Counted from the first letter of the stretch, positions 1 through 7,882 are shown. The stretch is DNA of 18,954 nucleotides from an uncultured Anaerobutyricum sp. (GCF_934307085.1 NZ_CAKRCF010000050.1:1-18954); one strand, 5' to 3'. Notes: generated by a model not told the origin, from the sequence alone. Program-made: numbers and translations.

Positions 1-11
1 ATTTTGTGACT

Positions 12-99
12 TTGCGCTATGGAATTCTGACCATAGGAACTTGGGACTCGTTTTTCCCAAGTTCCTGTTTTTCTGGGCAGAATGGAATGCTTAGCGCAA
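12..99. repeat. Large stepped palindrome with terminator-like core
   Basis: Three nested inverted repeats are seen: TTGCGCTA (12-19) with TAGCGCAA (92-99), ATTCTG (24-29) with CAGAAT (78-83), and an inner perfect 11-bp stem AGGAACTTGGG (35-45) with CCCAAGTTCCT (56-66) around a 10-nt loop. On the plus strand the inner stem is followed by GTTTTTCT, so it could terminate a rightward gene lying off the left edge. The extra outer arms are more than a terminator needs and resemble a dispersed palindromic repeat. No T-tract follows it on the minus strand, so it is a poor terminator for trmL. The repeat identity is inference; the pairing is read directly. Confidence 0.6.
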
Positions 100-207
100 C
101 GGAACAAAATCAAACTTATAACCATTCTTTTTTCTTTAGAAGACTCCATACAATTCAGCTCAATATCTTCTATTAAAGCGGCGTCTGTGTCCCCGGCAAA
201 TTAGTAT

Positions 208-699
208 TTACCATTCGTATTTGTGGAGCTGTCCTTCAAGCTCTAGTTCTTTGAATCCCTGCTGTCTTAATGCTTCATACAACACAATCGCTACGGAGTT
301 TCCAAGATTCAGTGAACGGATATGATCCAGCATTGGAATACGAACAGCGGTTTCTTTGTGTTCAAGTAAGATTTCTTCCGGAATTCCTGCACTTTCTTTT
401 CCGAACATGATATAGCAGCCATCTTCGTATTCTACATCTGTGTAAGTCTGTTTTGACTTTGTGGTTGCCATATATATTTTTGCTCCCGGATTCTTGGCAA
501 GAAAGTCCTCAAAGTTCACATATGTACGGACATCTAATTTATCCCAGTAGTCAAGTCCGGCACGTTTGAGCATCTTGTCGTTAATTTTAAAGCCAAGTGG
601 CTCGATTAAATGAAGAACACTCCCGGTTGCTACACAGGTTCTTCCAATATTTCCAGTGTTAGCCGGCATTTCCGGCTCATGTAATACAATGTTTACCAT
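208..699 (-). CDS. trmL: tRNA (cytidine(34)-2'-O)-methyltransferase, TrmL/CspR family
   Basis: This SPOUT-class methyltransferase is predicted to 2'-O-methylate the wobble nucleotide (position 34) of tRNA-Leu isoacceptors using S-adenosylmethionine, acting in the cytosol as a dimer. The 163-residue product has the normal family length and all three SPOUT motifs: an N-terminal EPEMPANTGNIGRT block (about residues 8-21), MFGKESAGIPEEIL (about 98-111), and the trefoil-knot SAM-binding segment RSLNLGNSVAIVLYEALR (about 128-145). The ATG start is supported by a GAGGA ribosome binding site at about 706-710. It reads leftward, separated from the aminotransferase gene by about 200 nt of very AT-rich sequence (700-897) in which I see no gene and only weak promoter-like hexamers. 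Identification is firm; the exact tRNA targets are known from the family, not shown here. Confidence 0.93.
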   Translation of the reverse strand: MVNIVLHEPEMPANTGNIGRTCVATGSVLHLIEPLGFKINDKMLKRAGLDYWDKLDVRTYVNFEDFLAKNPGAKIYMATTKSKQTYTDVEYEDGCYIMFGKESAGIPEEILLEHKETAVRIPMLDHIRSLNLGNSVAIVLYEALRQQGFKELELEGQLHKYEW

Positions 700-897
700 A
701 ATTTATCCTCGATATTTCTTAATTTATTACTATTACAATTTGCTATAATTTTATCCAACTATTTAAATTCAATCTTATCAATCCGTCTTTAATCAGTTTT
801 TTAATTAGATTTAATTTCATTTCTATATTTTTGAATTTGTAGTTTTTCTCTATTTCTATATTCTTAGATATATATTTTCAGTTTTTAATATTATTCT

Positions 898-2076
898 TTA
901 TTTCAAATTCTTTTCTTTGCGTAATCTTTCAACAAAATTAGCCAGTCTTCCTAATGCCTCTTTTAATTCTTCGATAGAATAAGCATAGGATACTCGAAGG
1001 AATCCTTCTCCGCAGTCTCCAAAAGCAGTTCCCGGAATGATGGCTACTTTTTCTTCGCGTAAGAAGCGGTTTGCAAATTCATCGGAGGTCATGCCAAATT
1101 CTTTGATGCATGGGAACATGTAAAATGCGCCTTCTGGCTCGAAACATTTCAATCCCATTTCAGAGAAGAGTTCTAAGACAAATCGACGGCGCTGATTATA
1201 TGCATTTCGCATAATCTGAACGTCTTCCTCTCCGTTAGTCATTGCCTCGATTGCAGCATACTGGCTTGTTGTTGGCGCTGCCATAATCGCAAACTGGTGA
1301 ATCTTTAATATTTGCTGCATGATAAGTTCAGGACCTGTCGCAAATCCCATTCTCCATCCGGTCATGGCAAAGGATTTACTAAATCCATTGATAATAATCG
1401 TTCTGTCTCTCATTCCTGGAAGAGAAGCGATAGAACAATGGTCCTGTCCATAAGTAAGTTCTGCATAAATTTCATCGGAAATAACGTACAAGTCTTTTTC
1501 TTTTACGATTTCGGCGATCGGCTCTAAGTCTTCACGGGTCATAATCGCACCTGTCGGATTGTTTGGATAGGATAAAATCAGAATCTTTGTCTTATCGGTA
1601 ATTGCTGCAAGTAATTCTTCTGGCTTTAACTTAAAGTGATTCTCTTCTTTTAAGTCAATTGTTACAGGCACACCATCCGCTAACTTCACGCATGGGAGAT
1701 AAGAGACGAAAGCTGGCTCTGGCAAAATAACTTCGTCTCCCGGATTCAGCATCGCACGAAGAGCAAGATCAATTCCCTCACTTCCACCGACAGTCACAAC
1801 GATTTCGTGGGCAGGATCGTAAGTAAGTTCATATTTACGATACATGTAGTGTGCGATTGCTTTTCGAAGTTCTAATAATCCGGCATTGGATGTATAGAAA
1901 GTACGTCCTTTTTCTAAGGAATAGATACCTTCCTCACGGATATGCCACGGAGTATCAAAGTCCGGCTCACCTACACCAAGAGAAATAGCATCTGGCATTT
2001 CCTGTACTAAATCAAAAAATTTACGGATTCCTGAAGGTTTCATCTGTACTACTTTATCGGATAAAGGGTTTCTCAT
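898..2076 (-). CDS. PLP-dependent class I/II aminotransferase (AspC/PatA-like)
   Basis: A fold-type I pyridoxal-phosphate aminotransferase of 392 residues, the usual family length, predicted cytosolic. Visible family marks are the SYPNNPTG motif (about 169-176, Asn173 contacting the cofactor), the DEIYAEL block with Asp201 that pairs with the pyridine nitrogen and nearby Tyr204, and SKSFAMTGWRMGF with Lys234 as the Schiff-base lysine. The substrate cannot be told from motifs: aspartate, aromatic or N-acetyl-diaminopimelate-type activities are all possible. The ATG overlaps the stop codon of the upstream Lrp-family gene as ATGA, which implies translational coupling and suggests that the regulator senses an amino acid handled by this enzyme (inference). 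It is the last gene of a leftward run that appears to begin with the VanW gene. No convincing terminator was found after its stop. Confidence 0.9.
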   Translation of the reverse strand: MRNPLSDKVVQMKPSGIRKFFDLVQEMPDAISLGVGEPDFDTPWHIREEGIYSLEKGRTFYTSNAGLLELRKAIAHYMYRKYELTYDPAHEIVVTVGGSEGIDLALRAMLNPGDEVILPEPAFVSYLPCVKLADGVPVTIDLKEENHFKLKPEELLAAITDKTKILILSYPNNPTGAIMTREDLEPIAEIVKEKDLYVISDEIYAELTYGQDHCSIASLPGMRDRTIIINGFSKSFAMTGWRMGFATGPELIMQQILKIHQFAIMAAPTTSQYAAIEAMTNGEEDVQIMRNAYNQRRRFVLELFSEMGLKCFEPEGAFYMFPCIKEFGMTSDEFANRFLREEKVAIIPGTAFGDCGEGFLRVSYAYSIEELKEALGRLANFVERLRKEKNLK

Positions 2077-2555
2077 GGTGTCACCTTCATTCTGTTTGCT
2101 GGTTCTTTGTCGATCAGAATCATTCCGTGGTCTTTATATTTTTTCAGGACGAAATGTGTTGCTGTACCGGCAACTGCTTCTAATGTAGAAAGCTTTGTGG
2201 AGACAAACATGGAGACTTCTTTTAAAGTTTTACCCTCTAAAAAGATAGCAAAATCAAAAGCTCCAGACATCAGATAAATAGACTTTACTTCCGGGTAATT
2301 TGTGATTCTCTCTGCCAGCTTTTCAAATCCCTGTCCTCTCTGTGGGGTAACACGCACTTCGATAAATGCTGTTACTTTCTCTGTGTCTGTTTTATCCCAG
2401 TTAATAAGGGTAGGATATCCGCAGATAATTCCCTCATTCTCCATTTTTTCGATTTCTTCTAATACAACACTCTCATCGGTTCCAAGCATAATTGCCAGGT
2501 CGTGTAAATCTATTCTGCTGTTATTTTCCAGCATTCGTAAAATTTCATGACGCAT
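2073..2555 (-). CDS. Lrp/AsnC-family transcriptional regulator
   Basis: A 160-residue protein of the feast/famine regulator family. Residues about 1-45 form the winged helix-turn-helix (MLENNSRIDLHDLAIMLG and following), and residues about 62-140 form the RAM/AsnC ligand-binding and oligomerisation domain, with a recognisable VKSIYLMSGAFDFAIFLEG segment. Family members bind amino acids and form octamers on DNA. The ATG start has a GGAG ribosome binding site roughly 8 nt upstream (complement of ctcc near 2563-2566). The stop codon overlaps the aminotransferase start, and the AIR-synthase-like gene ends only 16 nt upstream, so this sits inside an operon. Its natural targets are probably its own operon and perhaps amino-acid genes elsewhere; this is inferred from pairing with an aminotransferase, not shown by an operator. 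Confidence 0.9.
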   Translation of the reverse strand: MRHEILRMLENNSRIDLHDLAIMLGTDESVVLEEIEKMENEGIICGYPTLINWDKTDTEKVTAFIEVRVTPQRGQGFEKLAERITNYPEVKSIYLMSGAFDFAIFLEGKTLKEVSMFVSTKLSTLEAVAGTATHFVLKKYKDHGMILIDKEPANRMKVTP

Positions 2556-2571
2556 AATTTTTCTCCTTTAT

Positions 2572-3624
2572 CTAATTTACTTTATAATACTCATCCATCT
2601 TCGGCGGCTCTAAGAAACGTGCCTCATCAGCATAATGAATCAGACGGTCATTTCCTGCGGTCGTCTGCCCGATTACCGCCGCCTCCACTCCGGCATTTTT
2701 CAACTGCTCGACAATTCTGGCTCCATTTGCACAAGCAAGAAGCAATGTTCCACCAGACCGAAGCATATATGGATTTAAATTAAAATACTCGCATACCTCT
2801 ATCGTATGCTGCTTAATCGGTATATTTTTAAGATCGATAGACAATCCGACGTTCGCTGCCGCTGCCATTTCCCAGAGTGCGGCAAAAATACCGCCTTCCC
2901 GCACATCATGTACAGAAACAACTTCTTTTTCCTGTAAAATGTCCGCTACCACCGTCATGGAACCGTCATCAAACAAATGCTTCGCCGCCTCAATATAAGA
3001 TGGTGCGTATCTTTCTTCTAAACGTTTCGCATACTCGGCCGCAAGCATAGCCGCACCTTCTCTGCCTACAGTACCCACAACTACTAAATCGAAATCTGCA
3101 CCAAGCCCAACTATTTGCTCTGTTGTTCCCTTATCATCCACTATGCTTTCCTTATTTACTGTAATGCCTTTCCTATTTTCTGTAATACTTCCCATTGCTG
3201 TAACCGATAAAATAAGTGTACCGACATACGGGGACACCGCTGTATGCCCAGAAATTACTAAAATATTTTCCTGTGTACAAAGACTGTCAATCTCTTTTAT
3301 CAATGCCTTTAACTGTTTTTCTTCTGTTTCCTCCGGCATAAGAATACTAAGTGAAATCGCTTTCAGGCTTGCTCCCGCCGCCAACATACTATTTACCGCC
3401 CCATAGACAGCTCTTTTTGCAGCAAATGTCCAGCCTTCCACCGGATTTACTGCCACTGCCACACCCGTTTCTTCCGAAACTTCCGGGAATTCCGGTATAA
3501 ACTCTGGCATAAAAAGAACTCCGGCATCCTCACCGGATGCCGGAGAGCCTTGTTCACTGTGGTTATGCAACTGTCTTAGTACTGAGCGTTTTAAAATACT
3601 CTCTTTTACTTTTCCTATCCGCAT
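2572..3624 (-). CDS. AIR synthase-related protein (PurM/HypE/SelD/ThiL superfamily)
   Basis: The 350-residue product has the two-domain layout of the PurM/HypE/SelD/ThiL superfamily: an N-terminal AIRS-like domain (about residues 20-150, with a SGEDAGVLF acidic/glycine segment) and a C-terminal AIRS-C domain (about 165-325, containing HDVREGGIFAALWEMA and later RSGGTLLLAC). Members use ATP to activate a carboxyl, carbamoyl or selenide group. It is closest in feel to HypE-like proteins, but no hydrogenase-maturation genes are nearby, so the reaction is unknown. I chose the ATG at 3622-3624 because GGGAG lies 8 nt upstream; a GTG five codons earlier (3637-3639) is possible but has no better site. 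It follows the VanW gene by about 35 nt and precedes the Lrp gene by 16 nt, consistent with one transcript. Confidence 0.82.
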   Translation of the reverse strand: MRIGKVKESILKRSVLRQLHNHSEQGSPASGEDAGVLFMPEFIPEFPEVSEETGVAVAVNPVEGWTFAAKRAVYGAVNSMLAAGASLKAISLSILMPEETEEKQLKALIKEIDSLCTQENILVISGHTAVSPYVGTLILSVTAMGSITENRKGITVNKESIVDDKGTTEQIVGLGADFDLVVVGTVGREGAAMLAAEYAKRLEERYAPSYIEAAKHLFDDGSMTVVADILQEKEVVSVHDVREGGIFAALWEMAAAANVGLSIDLKNIPIKQHTIEVCEYFNLNPYMLRSGGTLLLACANGARIVEQLKNAGVEAAVIGQTTAGNDRLIHYADEARFLEPPKMDEYYKVN

Positions 3625-3659
3625 AATATATACTCCCACAGCGGAAGCAGGCTCACCGC

Positions 3660-5135
3660 CTACTCCGCCTTATTTGCTCCCTGATTATTATTTCCTGTCG
3701 TACCTGTGCTACCTTCTGCCTTTTCACCAGCCTTTGTTGTCTCATCTTTCTTTTGTGTCGTTGGCTTTGGCACTTCCTTTTTCTTTGTTCCGACACGAAC
3801 AATGGATGGCGTAGACATATAAGAACTGGAATTCACCTGCGTTCTCTTCGTCTCTTTTCCATCTATGTATACGACCTTCCATAATCTTGCTGTATAACCA
3901 GTACGTCCATGGGATTCAACAACTCGCTTGCCCTCTTCCATCGTGTTATCTTTGATAACCTTTTCAGAAGGACTTCTTGTAGAAACGGTCTCTGACTCAT
4001 ACTCTACCTTCCGGTTTGAAGCACGATATTCCTTACCATAAATAGTAAATGTAATACTTCCTCCTCCGGCTACTCCCTGAATATATACCGGATGATCAAG
4101 ATTATTTGTAAACTTAAGATCCTTATCTGTTCCAGAAATCGCTGCATCAGCAGATAACGGAACATAATGTACTGTCATAGAATGGTTAGAACGTTCTGTC
4201 ACTTTAAGTTCTGCACGAAGAACTGCATTATAAAGTGTAGTTGATACCTGACAGATTCCTCCACCATAAGTCTGTACTGTCTGTCCATTGGAATAAGACC
4301 CTGCAAGATGGTAACCATTTGCCGCTGTAAATGGAGCAACTTTTGAATAAACAGAGAAAGAATCTCCCGGATACAGTAATGTTCCGTTAATCAGACTAGC
4401 TCCATTCTCTACATTTGCACATCTACCAGCGGTAGAACCTGCATAAGATGTCGTAAAAGTTCCAATTACATCTTTAATAGCGGAAAGTTCCTTCTTCGTA
4501 TGCTTTGCTTTATCTAACGTATAATCCATTGGAAATACAACTGACTTATGATCCCAGCTCTTTTTGCTAAAAACTTCTGCTAGCTTATTCCCATTTGCAT
4601 CAAAATCAATGTCTATACCATCTACCTGCTTTTTAATAACAAACTTACCATCTTTTCTCGTAATAGTGGCATCTTTTTTCTTCGCAAGGAACTTCTTCGC
4701 TTTCTTTTTGACAACCTTCCTTGTCTCTGCCCTATCTACAGAAAAAGTTAACGGAAAATCTGTTCCTTCCTTTTCAAGCTTTCTTACTTCAATGACACGC
4801 TTAAAGACATTCCCCGTCTTTCCAAGATCATATGCTTTCTCTACCGCATCCATATTTGTACACTTCAGATCGATATCTGAGAGAACAAATGTACTCTCTT
4901 TCTTTTTCACCTGCAATGTAACCGTTTCCTGCGATACCTTATCTACATATTCCTGTACTTTTGCTTTTGCCTCTTCCTGTGTCATTCCGCCGACAGACAT
5001 CCCCTGAATTGTCACTCCCGGATAGATTGCGTCAATATTAATATACTTAGAATAGTAATAATAAAACGCCGCCCCGCCGCCTGCTAAAATAAGAAGAAGC
5101 AATACAAGTATGATAATCCCTACTCTTTTTTTCAT
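3660..5135 (-). CDS. VanW family protein with N-terminal membrane anchor and G5 domain
   Basis: A 491-residue envelope protein. Residues 1-30 are a positive start plus one hydrophobic helix (KKRVGIIILVLLLLILAGGG), so it is either anchored or secreted. Residues about 35-205 resemble the lysine-rich putative peptidoglycan-binding region that precedes VanW domains. The VanW domain spans about 228-370 and contains the hallmark GGGICQVSTTLYNAVL near 291-306. A G5-like segment follows (about 375-450), then a low-complexity Lys/Thr/Gly/Asn tail. The biochemical role of VanW is not established; the name comes from vancomycin-resistance clusters, but no van genes are here and resistance should not be inferred. 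The start is backed by AAGGTG just upstream of the ATG. It appears to head a leftward run with the AIR-synthase-like, Lrp and aminotransferase genes, which share no obvious function with it. Confidence 0.9.
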   Translation of the reverse strand: MKKRVGIIILVLLLLILAGGGAAFYYYYSKYINIDAIYPGVTIQGMSVGGMTQEEAKAKVQEYVDKVSQETVTLQVKKKESTFVLSDIDLKCTNMDAVEKAYDLGKTGNVFKRVIEVRKLEKEGTDFPLTFSVDRAETRKVVKKKAKKFLAKKKDATITRKDGKFVIKKQVDGIDIDFDANGNKLAEVFSKKSWDHKSVVFPMDYTLDKAKHTKKELSAIKDVIGTFTTSYAGSTAGRCANVENGASLINGTLLYPGDSFSVYSKVAPFTAANGYHLAGSYSNGQTVQTYGGGICQVSTTLYNAVLRAELKVTERSNHSMTVHYVPLSADAAISGTDKDLKFTNNLDHPVYIQGVAGGGSITFTIYGKEYRASNRKVEYESETVSTRSPSEKVIKDNTMEEGKRVVESHGRTGYTARLWKVVYIDGKETKRTQVNSSSYMSTPSIVRVGTKKKEVPKPTTQKKDETTKAGEKAEGSTGTTGNNNQGANKAE

Positions 5136-5256
5136 ATTGCACCTTTTTACTTTCTTAAAATTCTATTAGATAAAACATCATTCTACCCTATAGATTATGA
5201 GTTATCTACTTCATTTCTCCTACTCATATTCAAAAACTCTGATGTGTTTTTGAAGC

Positions 5257-5364
5257 CTACATCATCATTGCTGGAACTACTGTAGTGATAACCATTGCAA
5301 TAACTACTAATACAACTACAACTGTAGCAATTCTCTGTCTTTTCTTTGTGCCATCTGACTTCAT
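5257..5364 (-). CDS. 35-residue single-span membrane microprotein
   Basis: A short reading frame encodes MKSDGTKKRQRIATVVVVLV followed by VIAMVITTVVPAMMM. It has a basic N-terminus of about 11 residues, then one very hydrophobic Val/Ile/Met helix of about 21 residues, so it should insert with the N-terminus inside the cell. A good ribosome binding site, AGAAAGGAAG, lies about 7-8 nt upstream of the ATG, and a sigma-A promoter is found about 200 nt upstream. The architecture resembles the small DUF4044-type proteins of Firmicutes, but I cannot confirm family membership. It lies 121 nt upstream of the VanW gene on the same strand and may be co-transcribed with it. A weak AT-rich hairpin (arms 5229-5237 and 5246-5254) follows its stop. 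Function unknown. Confidence 0.72.
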   Translation of the reverse strand: MKSDGTKKRQRIATVVVVLVVIAMVITTVVPAMMM

Positions 5365-5569
5365 ACTAAAACTTCCTTTCTAAAATAAACTATATAAAAT
5401 GCGTCCGTCTTCATTTTCTAACTTCTTATAGTGATTTCGCATCCTTCAAAGATACAGCACTTCAGAACAGAATTACTATATCTCTCACTCTGATCTTACT
5501 ATGGCACTTGCTTGAAAAATGCTTTTATTGTTATAAACATACAGACTTTTTTTGTTCTCCTGAACATTC
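5365..5569 (-). promoter_or_regulatory. Long, possibly structured 5' leader of the microprotein gene
   Basis: From the predicted start site near 5569 to the microprotein ATG there are about 200 untranslated nucleotides. On the transcript strand ATAGTAATT and AATCACTAT can pair (8 of 9 positions), enclosing a smaller hairpin GTATC-TTTGAAG-GATGC with one G-U pair. I recognise no known riboswitch class. It could be a cis-regulatory leader, a small RNA whose 3' part overlaps the gene, or simply a long leader. Together with 5605-5763, where I see no gene or terminator, it makes up the 399-nt stretch without a CDS between the microprotein and the radical SAM gene. Confidence 0.35.
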
Positions 5570-5575
5570 TTTTTT

Positions 5576-5604
5576 ATTTTAAGTCATTTCTGTCGTACAT
5601 TCAA
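5576..5604 (-). promoter_or_regulatory. Sigma-A promoter upstream of the microprotein gene
   Basis: On the minus strand TTGAAT (5599-5604) and TAAAAT (5576-5581) are separated by exactly 17 nt. Each hexamer is one or two changes from consensus. Transcription would start near 5569 and run through the microprotein gene and perhaps into the VanW operon. It is the best promoter match in the 5365-5763 gap. Confidence 0.6.
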
Positions 5605-5763
5605 GTCTCTATTTTATCAGGATTTACTATCCTATATTTCTTATTTCCATAGAATGAGATAAAATGTAAATGTAGTTACTTCAATTAACAATTTCATAAA
5701 ATCAAAAGATTCAGACAATAACTTATATCAATATCAACAACATCGTAACCTGCTGTTCACTTA

Positions 5764-7614
5764 TTATACTATTTCCCACACTACAGTTCTAGCCGCCCGG
5801 TTCAGTGGATTTCTTCTGCTATAATCAAATAAGCAAAATACCTGTTTTTTCTCCACCTGGCCACTATGCTCAAACTTCTTTATATCAATTTTAAATACTT
5901 CGATATGACTTTGGTTGGCTGCCCTCTTTGAATCATATGTTCCAGCCTGCACATCTTCTGGGAAAAGTTTTTCTCCCTGCTCTCTATATAAAGTCTTCCA
6001 CTCTTTCTTATACTGTGTGGTATCTTTCGCCCATGATGGTCTTCCTTTTACATTTTCTCGAAGATACATATCATATAGCATAATCTCATCTAGAGTATTC
6101 CATTCATTTTTATCTATATGTTCTCTTAAGAACTCCCGAAGAATATTATATTTTCCCAGACGATTGTGATTCAACTTATGATAACCTTTTCCCCGATACC
6201 ATGCAGAAAACAGTTCATAAAAGCGAAATGGACTCTCAAAAAATGGTACGGCATATTTCAATGTCAATGTATACTGTCCGCTGTTATAATAAAGTTCTAC
6301 GAGCTCCTCCACACCTTTTAGCAAAATAATCTCGTCATAAGACAGCCATTTCGTTCCAAGTACTTCGTATGGCGGCTGATTACGATATAGAATGCTGTAC
6401 TTTTTGACTTCTTCCTCCATCATCGTTCCCTTTAACACTTTAAGGAATCCAAGCTGAAGCTGGTCTGGCTCATGTGCATATAAATCATCAAATGAGCGTC
6501 CAAATCTCTCATAATTCTCATATGGCAGCCCGGCAATCAAATCCAGATGCTGGTGAATATTTCCCAGTGCATGCACTCTGTCTACATAATGGAAAAGCTT
6601 CTCTAAGTCCATATGTCTTTGAATCGCATCGACCGTCTCCCCATTTGTGGACTGCACTCCAATTTCAAGCTGAATCAGACCAGGACGCATCTTTGCAAAA
6701 AGTTTCAGCTCTTTCTCTCCAAGCAAATCCGAAGAAATCTCAAAATGAAAATTTGTAATGCCGTTATCATGTTCCACCAGATAACTCCAAATATCAACCG
6801 CTCTTTGCCGATTACAGTTAAATGTCCTGTCAACAAACTTCACCTGTGGAACTTTTGCTTCAAGAAAAGCATCTAGCTCTTTTTTCACAATATCCAATGA
6901 ACGGAATCTGACGGACTTATCCACAGAAGAAAGGCAGTAACTACAGCAGAACGGACATCCTCTGCTCGTTTCATAATATAAAATCTTATGTTCAAAAAGA
7001 TGAAAATCTTCATATACAAAAGGAATTGTATCCATATTCATCAAAGTAGCAAACCCTGTATTGATGATTTTCGTTTTATTTCCTATATTGCTCTCAGCAT
7101 TTCCTAAAGCTGCTTCTCCTGAAAAATCCCGGACTGCAATTCCCTGTAACTTTGGGACCTTTGACATATCTATATAATTCGTTGGATAGATATTATCTTC
7201 TCCTGCGAAATGTTTATCTTCCACCACGAAGCGAATCAGTTCAGAAAAAACTTCTTCTCCCTCTCCCTGCATAATAAGATCAAATGCCGGATTCTCCATC
7301 AAAAACTTATTAGCCGCATAAGAAACTTCCGGACCTCCAGCCCATATTTTTACAGCAGGGCTTACCTTCTTAAGTTCTGCCGCCAGTTCTCTTACAAAAG
7401 AAATATTCCAGATATAGCAGGAAAAAATAACAACATCAGCCTTTTCCTCATATAAATCCTGTAAAATATCCTCTACATAATTATTAATTGTATATTCTTT
7501 TAAAATAATCTCCGCTCCCGGAATCTTCTTCCTGTCTGCATATGCTTTCAGGCTGAAAATCGCCAGATTGGAGTGAATATATTTCGCATTAATTCCGCAT
7601 AATAAAAAGCGCAT
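5764..7614 (-). CDS. B12-binding-type radical SAM protein, DUF4080-like C-terminus
   Basis: A 616-residue cytosolic iron-sulfur enzyme. Residues 1-135 form a Rossmann-like cobalamin-binding-type domain (VVIFSCYIWN, then KIWAGGPEVSY and MQGEGEEVF). The radical SAM domain begins near 205 and has CPFCCSYC, that is CxxxCxxC with Cys220, Cys224 and Cys227 for the 4Fe-4S cluster; QLEIGVQSTN and DLIAGLPYE are later barrel motifs. The last roughly 200 residues match the layout of DUF4080 proteins. Many members of this group lack the classical DxHxxG cobalamin motif, and I do not see one here, so bound B12 is uncertain. The substrate is unknown. AAGGAG lies 6 nt before the ATG. It is flanked by terminator-like hairpins and appears to be transcribed alone. 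Confidence 0.88.
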   Translation of the reverse strand: MRFLLCGINAKYIHSNLAIFSLKAYADRKKIPGAEIILKEYTINNYVEDILQDLYEEKADVVIFSCYIWNISFVRELAAELKKVSPAVKIWAGGPEVSYAANKFLMENPAFDLIMQGEGEEVFSELIRFVVEDKHFAGEDNIYPTNYIDMSKVPKLQGIAVRDFSGEAALGNAESNIGNKTKIINTGFATLMNMDTIPFVYEDFHLFEHKILYYETSRGCPFCCSYCLSSVDKSVRFRSLDIVKKELDAFLEAKVPQVKFVDRTFNCNRQRAVDIWSYLVEHDNGITNFHFEISSDLLGEKELKLFAKMRPGLIQLEIGVQSTNGETVDAIQRHMDLEKLFHYVDRVHALGNIHQHLDLIAGLPYENYERFGRSFDDLYAHEPDQLQLGFLKVLKGTMMEEEVKKYSILYRNQPPYEVLGTKWLSYDEIILLKGVEELVELYYNSGQYTLTLKYAVPFFESPFRFYELFSAWYRGKGYHKLNHNRLGKYNILREFLREHIDKNEWNTLDEIMLYDMYLRENVKGRPSWAKDTTQYKKEWKTLYREQGEKLFPEDVQAGTYDSKRAANQSHIEVFKIDIKKFEHSGQVEKKQVFCLFDYSRRNPLNRAARTVVWEIV

Positions 7615-7703
7615 TACATACTCCTTCCAACAAAAATAAATCCTACCAGGCAGGTTCTTTTATTCAATACGGGATTCAAACAGAACTTCCCGACTCTGTC
7701 TGA

Positions 7704-7736
7704 GTAAAAAACCTACGGAAATGTACTCCGCAGGCT
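7704..7736 (-). terminator. Compact terminator-like hairpin in the leader of the radical SAM gene
   Basis: On the minus strand CCTGCGGA (7727-7734) and TCCGTAGG (7712-7719) form an 8-bp stem with one G-U pair and a 7-nt loop, directly followed by TTTTTT (7706-7711). This is a textbook intrinsic terminator. It lies downstream of the LacI terminator and about 90 nt upstream of the radical SAM start. It is therefore either a second, backup terminator for the LacI gene or an attenuator within the radical SAM leader. Confidence 0.6.
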
Positions 7737-7757
7737 GATTTTCATTCGAACATTTTC

Positions 7758-7784
7758 AGTATATCATGAAATGTGTTACTTTAA
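7758..7784 (-). promoter_or_regulatory. Candidate extended -10 promoter for the radical SAM gene
   Basis: The minus strand reads TGATATACT, an extended -10 (TGn-TATACT; hexamer at 7758-7763), with TTAAAG (7779-7784) 15 nt upstream as a weak -35. The start site would be about 7751, only some 45 nt before the U-tract of the terminator-like hairpin. The weak -35 and short spacing lower confidence. Confidence 0.4.
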
Positions 7785-7814
7785 CAGAATATTCCCTCAT
7801 ACATCAGGATAAAA

Positions 7815-7872
7815 AACAATAAAAAAGCCGATGGTTCCTATCCTGTAATACTCATCACATCAACCATCGACT
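7815..7872 (-). terminator. Intrinsic terminator of the LacI-family gene
   Basis: Just past the LacI stop, the minus strand can pair GTCGATGGTT (7862-7871) with AACCATCGGC (7827-7836), 10 bp with one U-G pair and a 25-nt loop, followed by TTTTTTATTGTTTTTT. The long loop makes it less compact than usual, but position and T-tract fit. Confidence 0.6.
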
Positions 7873-7882
7873 CTTTATTTTT

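Noticed and set aside
1..200. Open minus-strand frame running through the left-edge palindrome
   Set aside because: It has no start codon with a ribosome site at its beginning and simply follows the inverted repeat; more likely a non-coding repeat.
4564..5007. 147-codon plus-strand open frame inside the VanW gene
   Set aside because: It is antisense to a well-supported gene, is rich in Phe/Ser from the complement of Lys-rich codons, and has no ribosome site.
3660..5135. Vancomycin resistance function for the VanW protein
   Set aside because: No vanH/A/X, vanR/S or ligase gene is nearby, and VanW domains are widespread in ordinary Clostridia envelopes.
5229..5254. TTCAAAAAC/GTTTTTGAA inverted repeat as a terminator of the microprotein gene
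   Set aside because: The stem is almost all A-T pairs and no T-tract follows on the minus strand; at best weak.
7615..7760. Cobalamin riboswitch upstream of the B12-type radical SAM gene
   Set aside because: The leader is too short for this class, and no B12-box-like sequence is visible.
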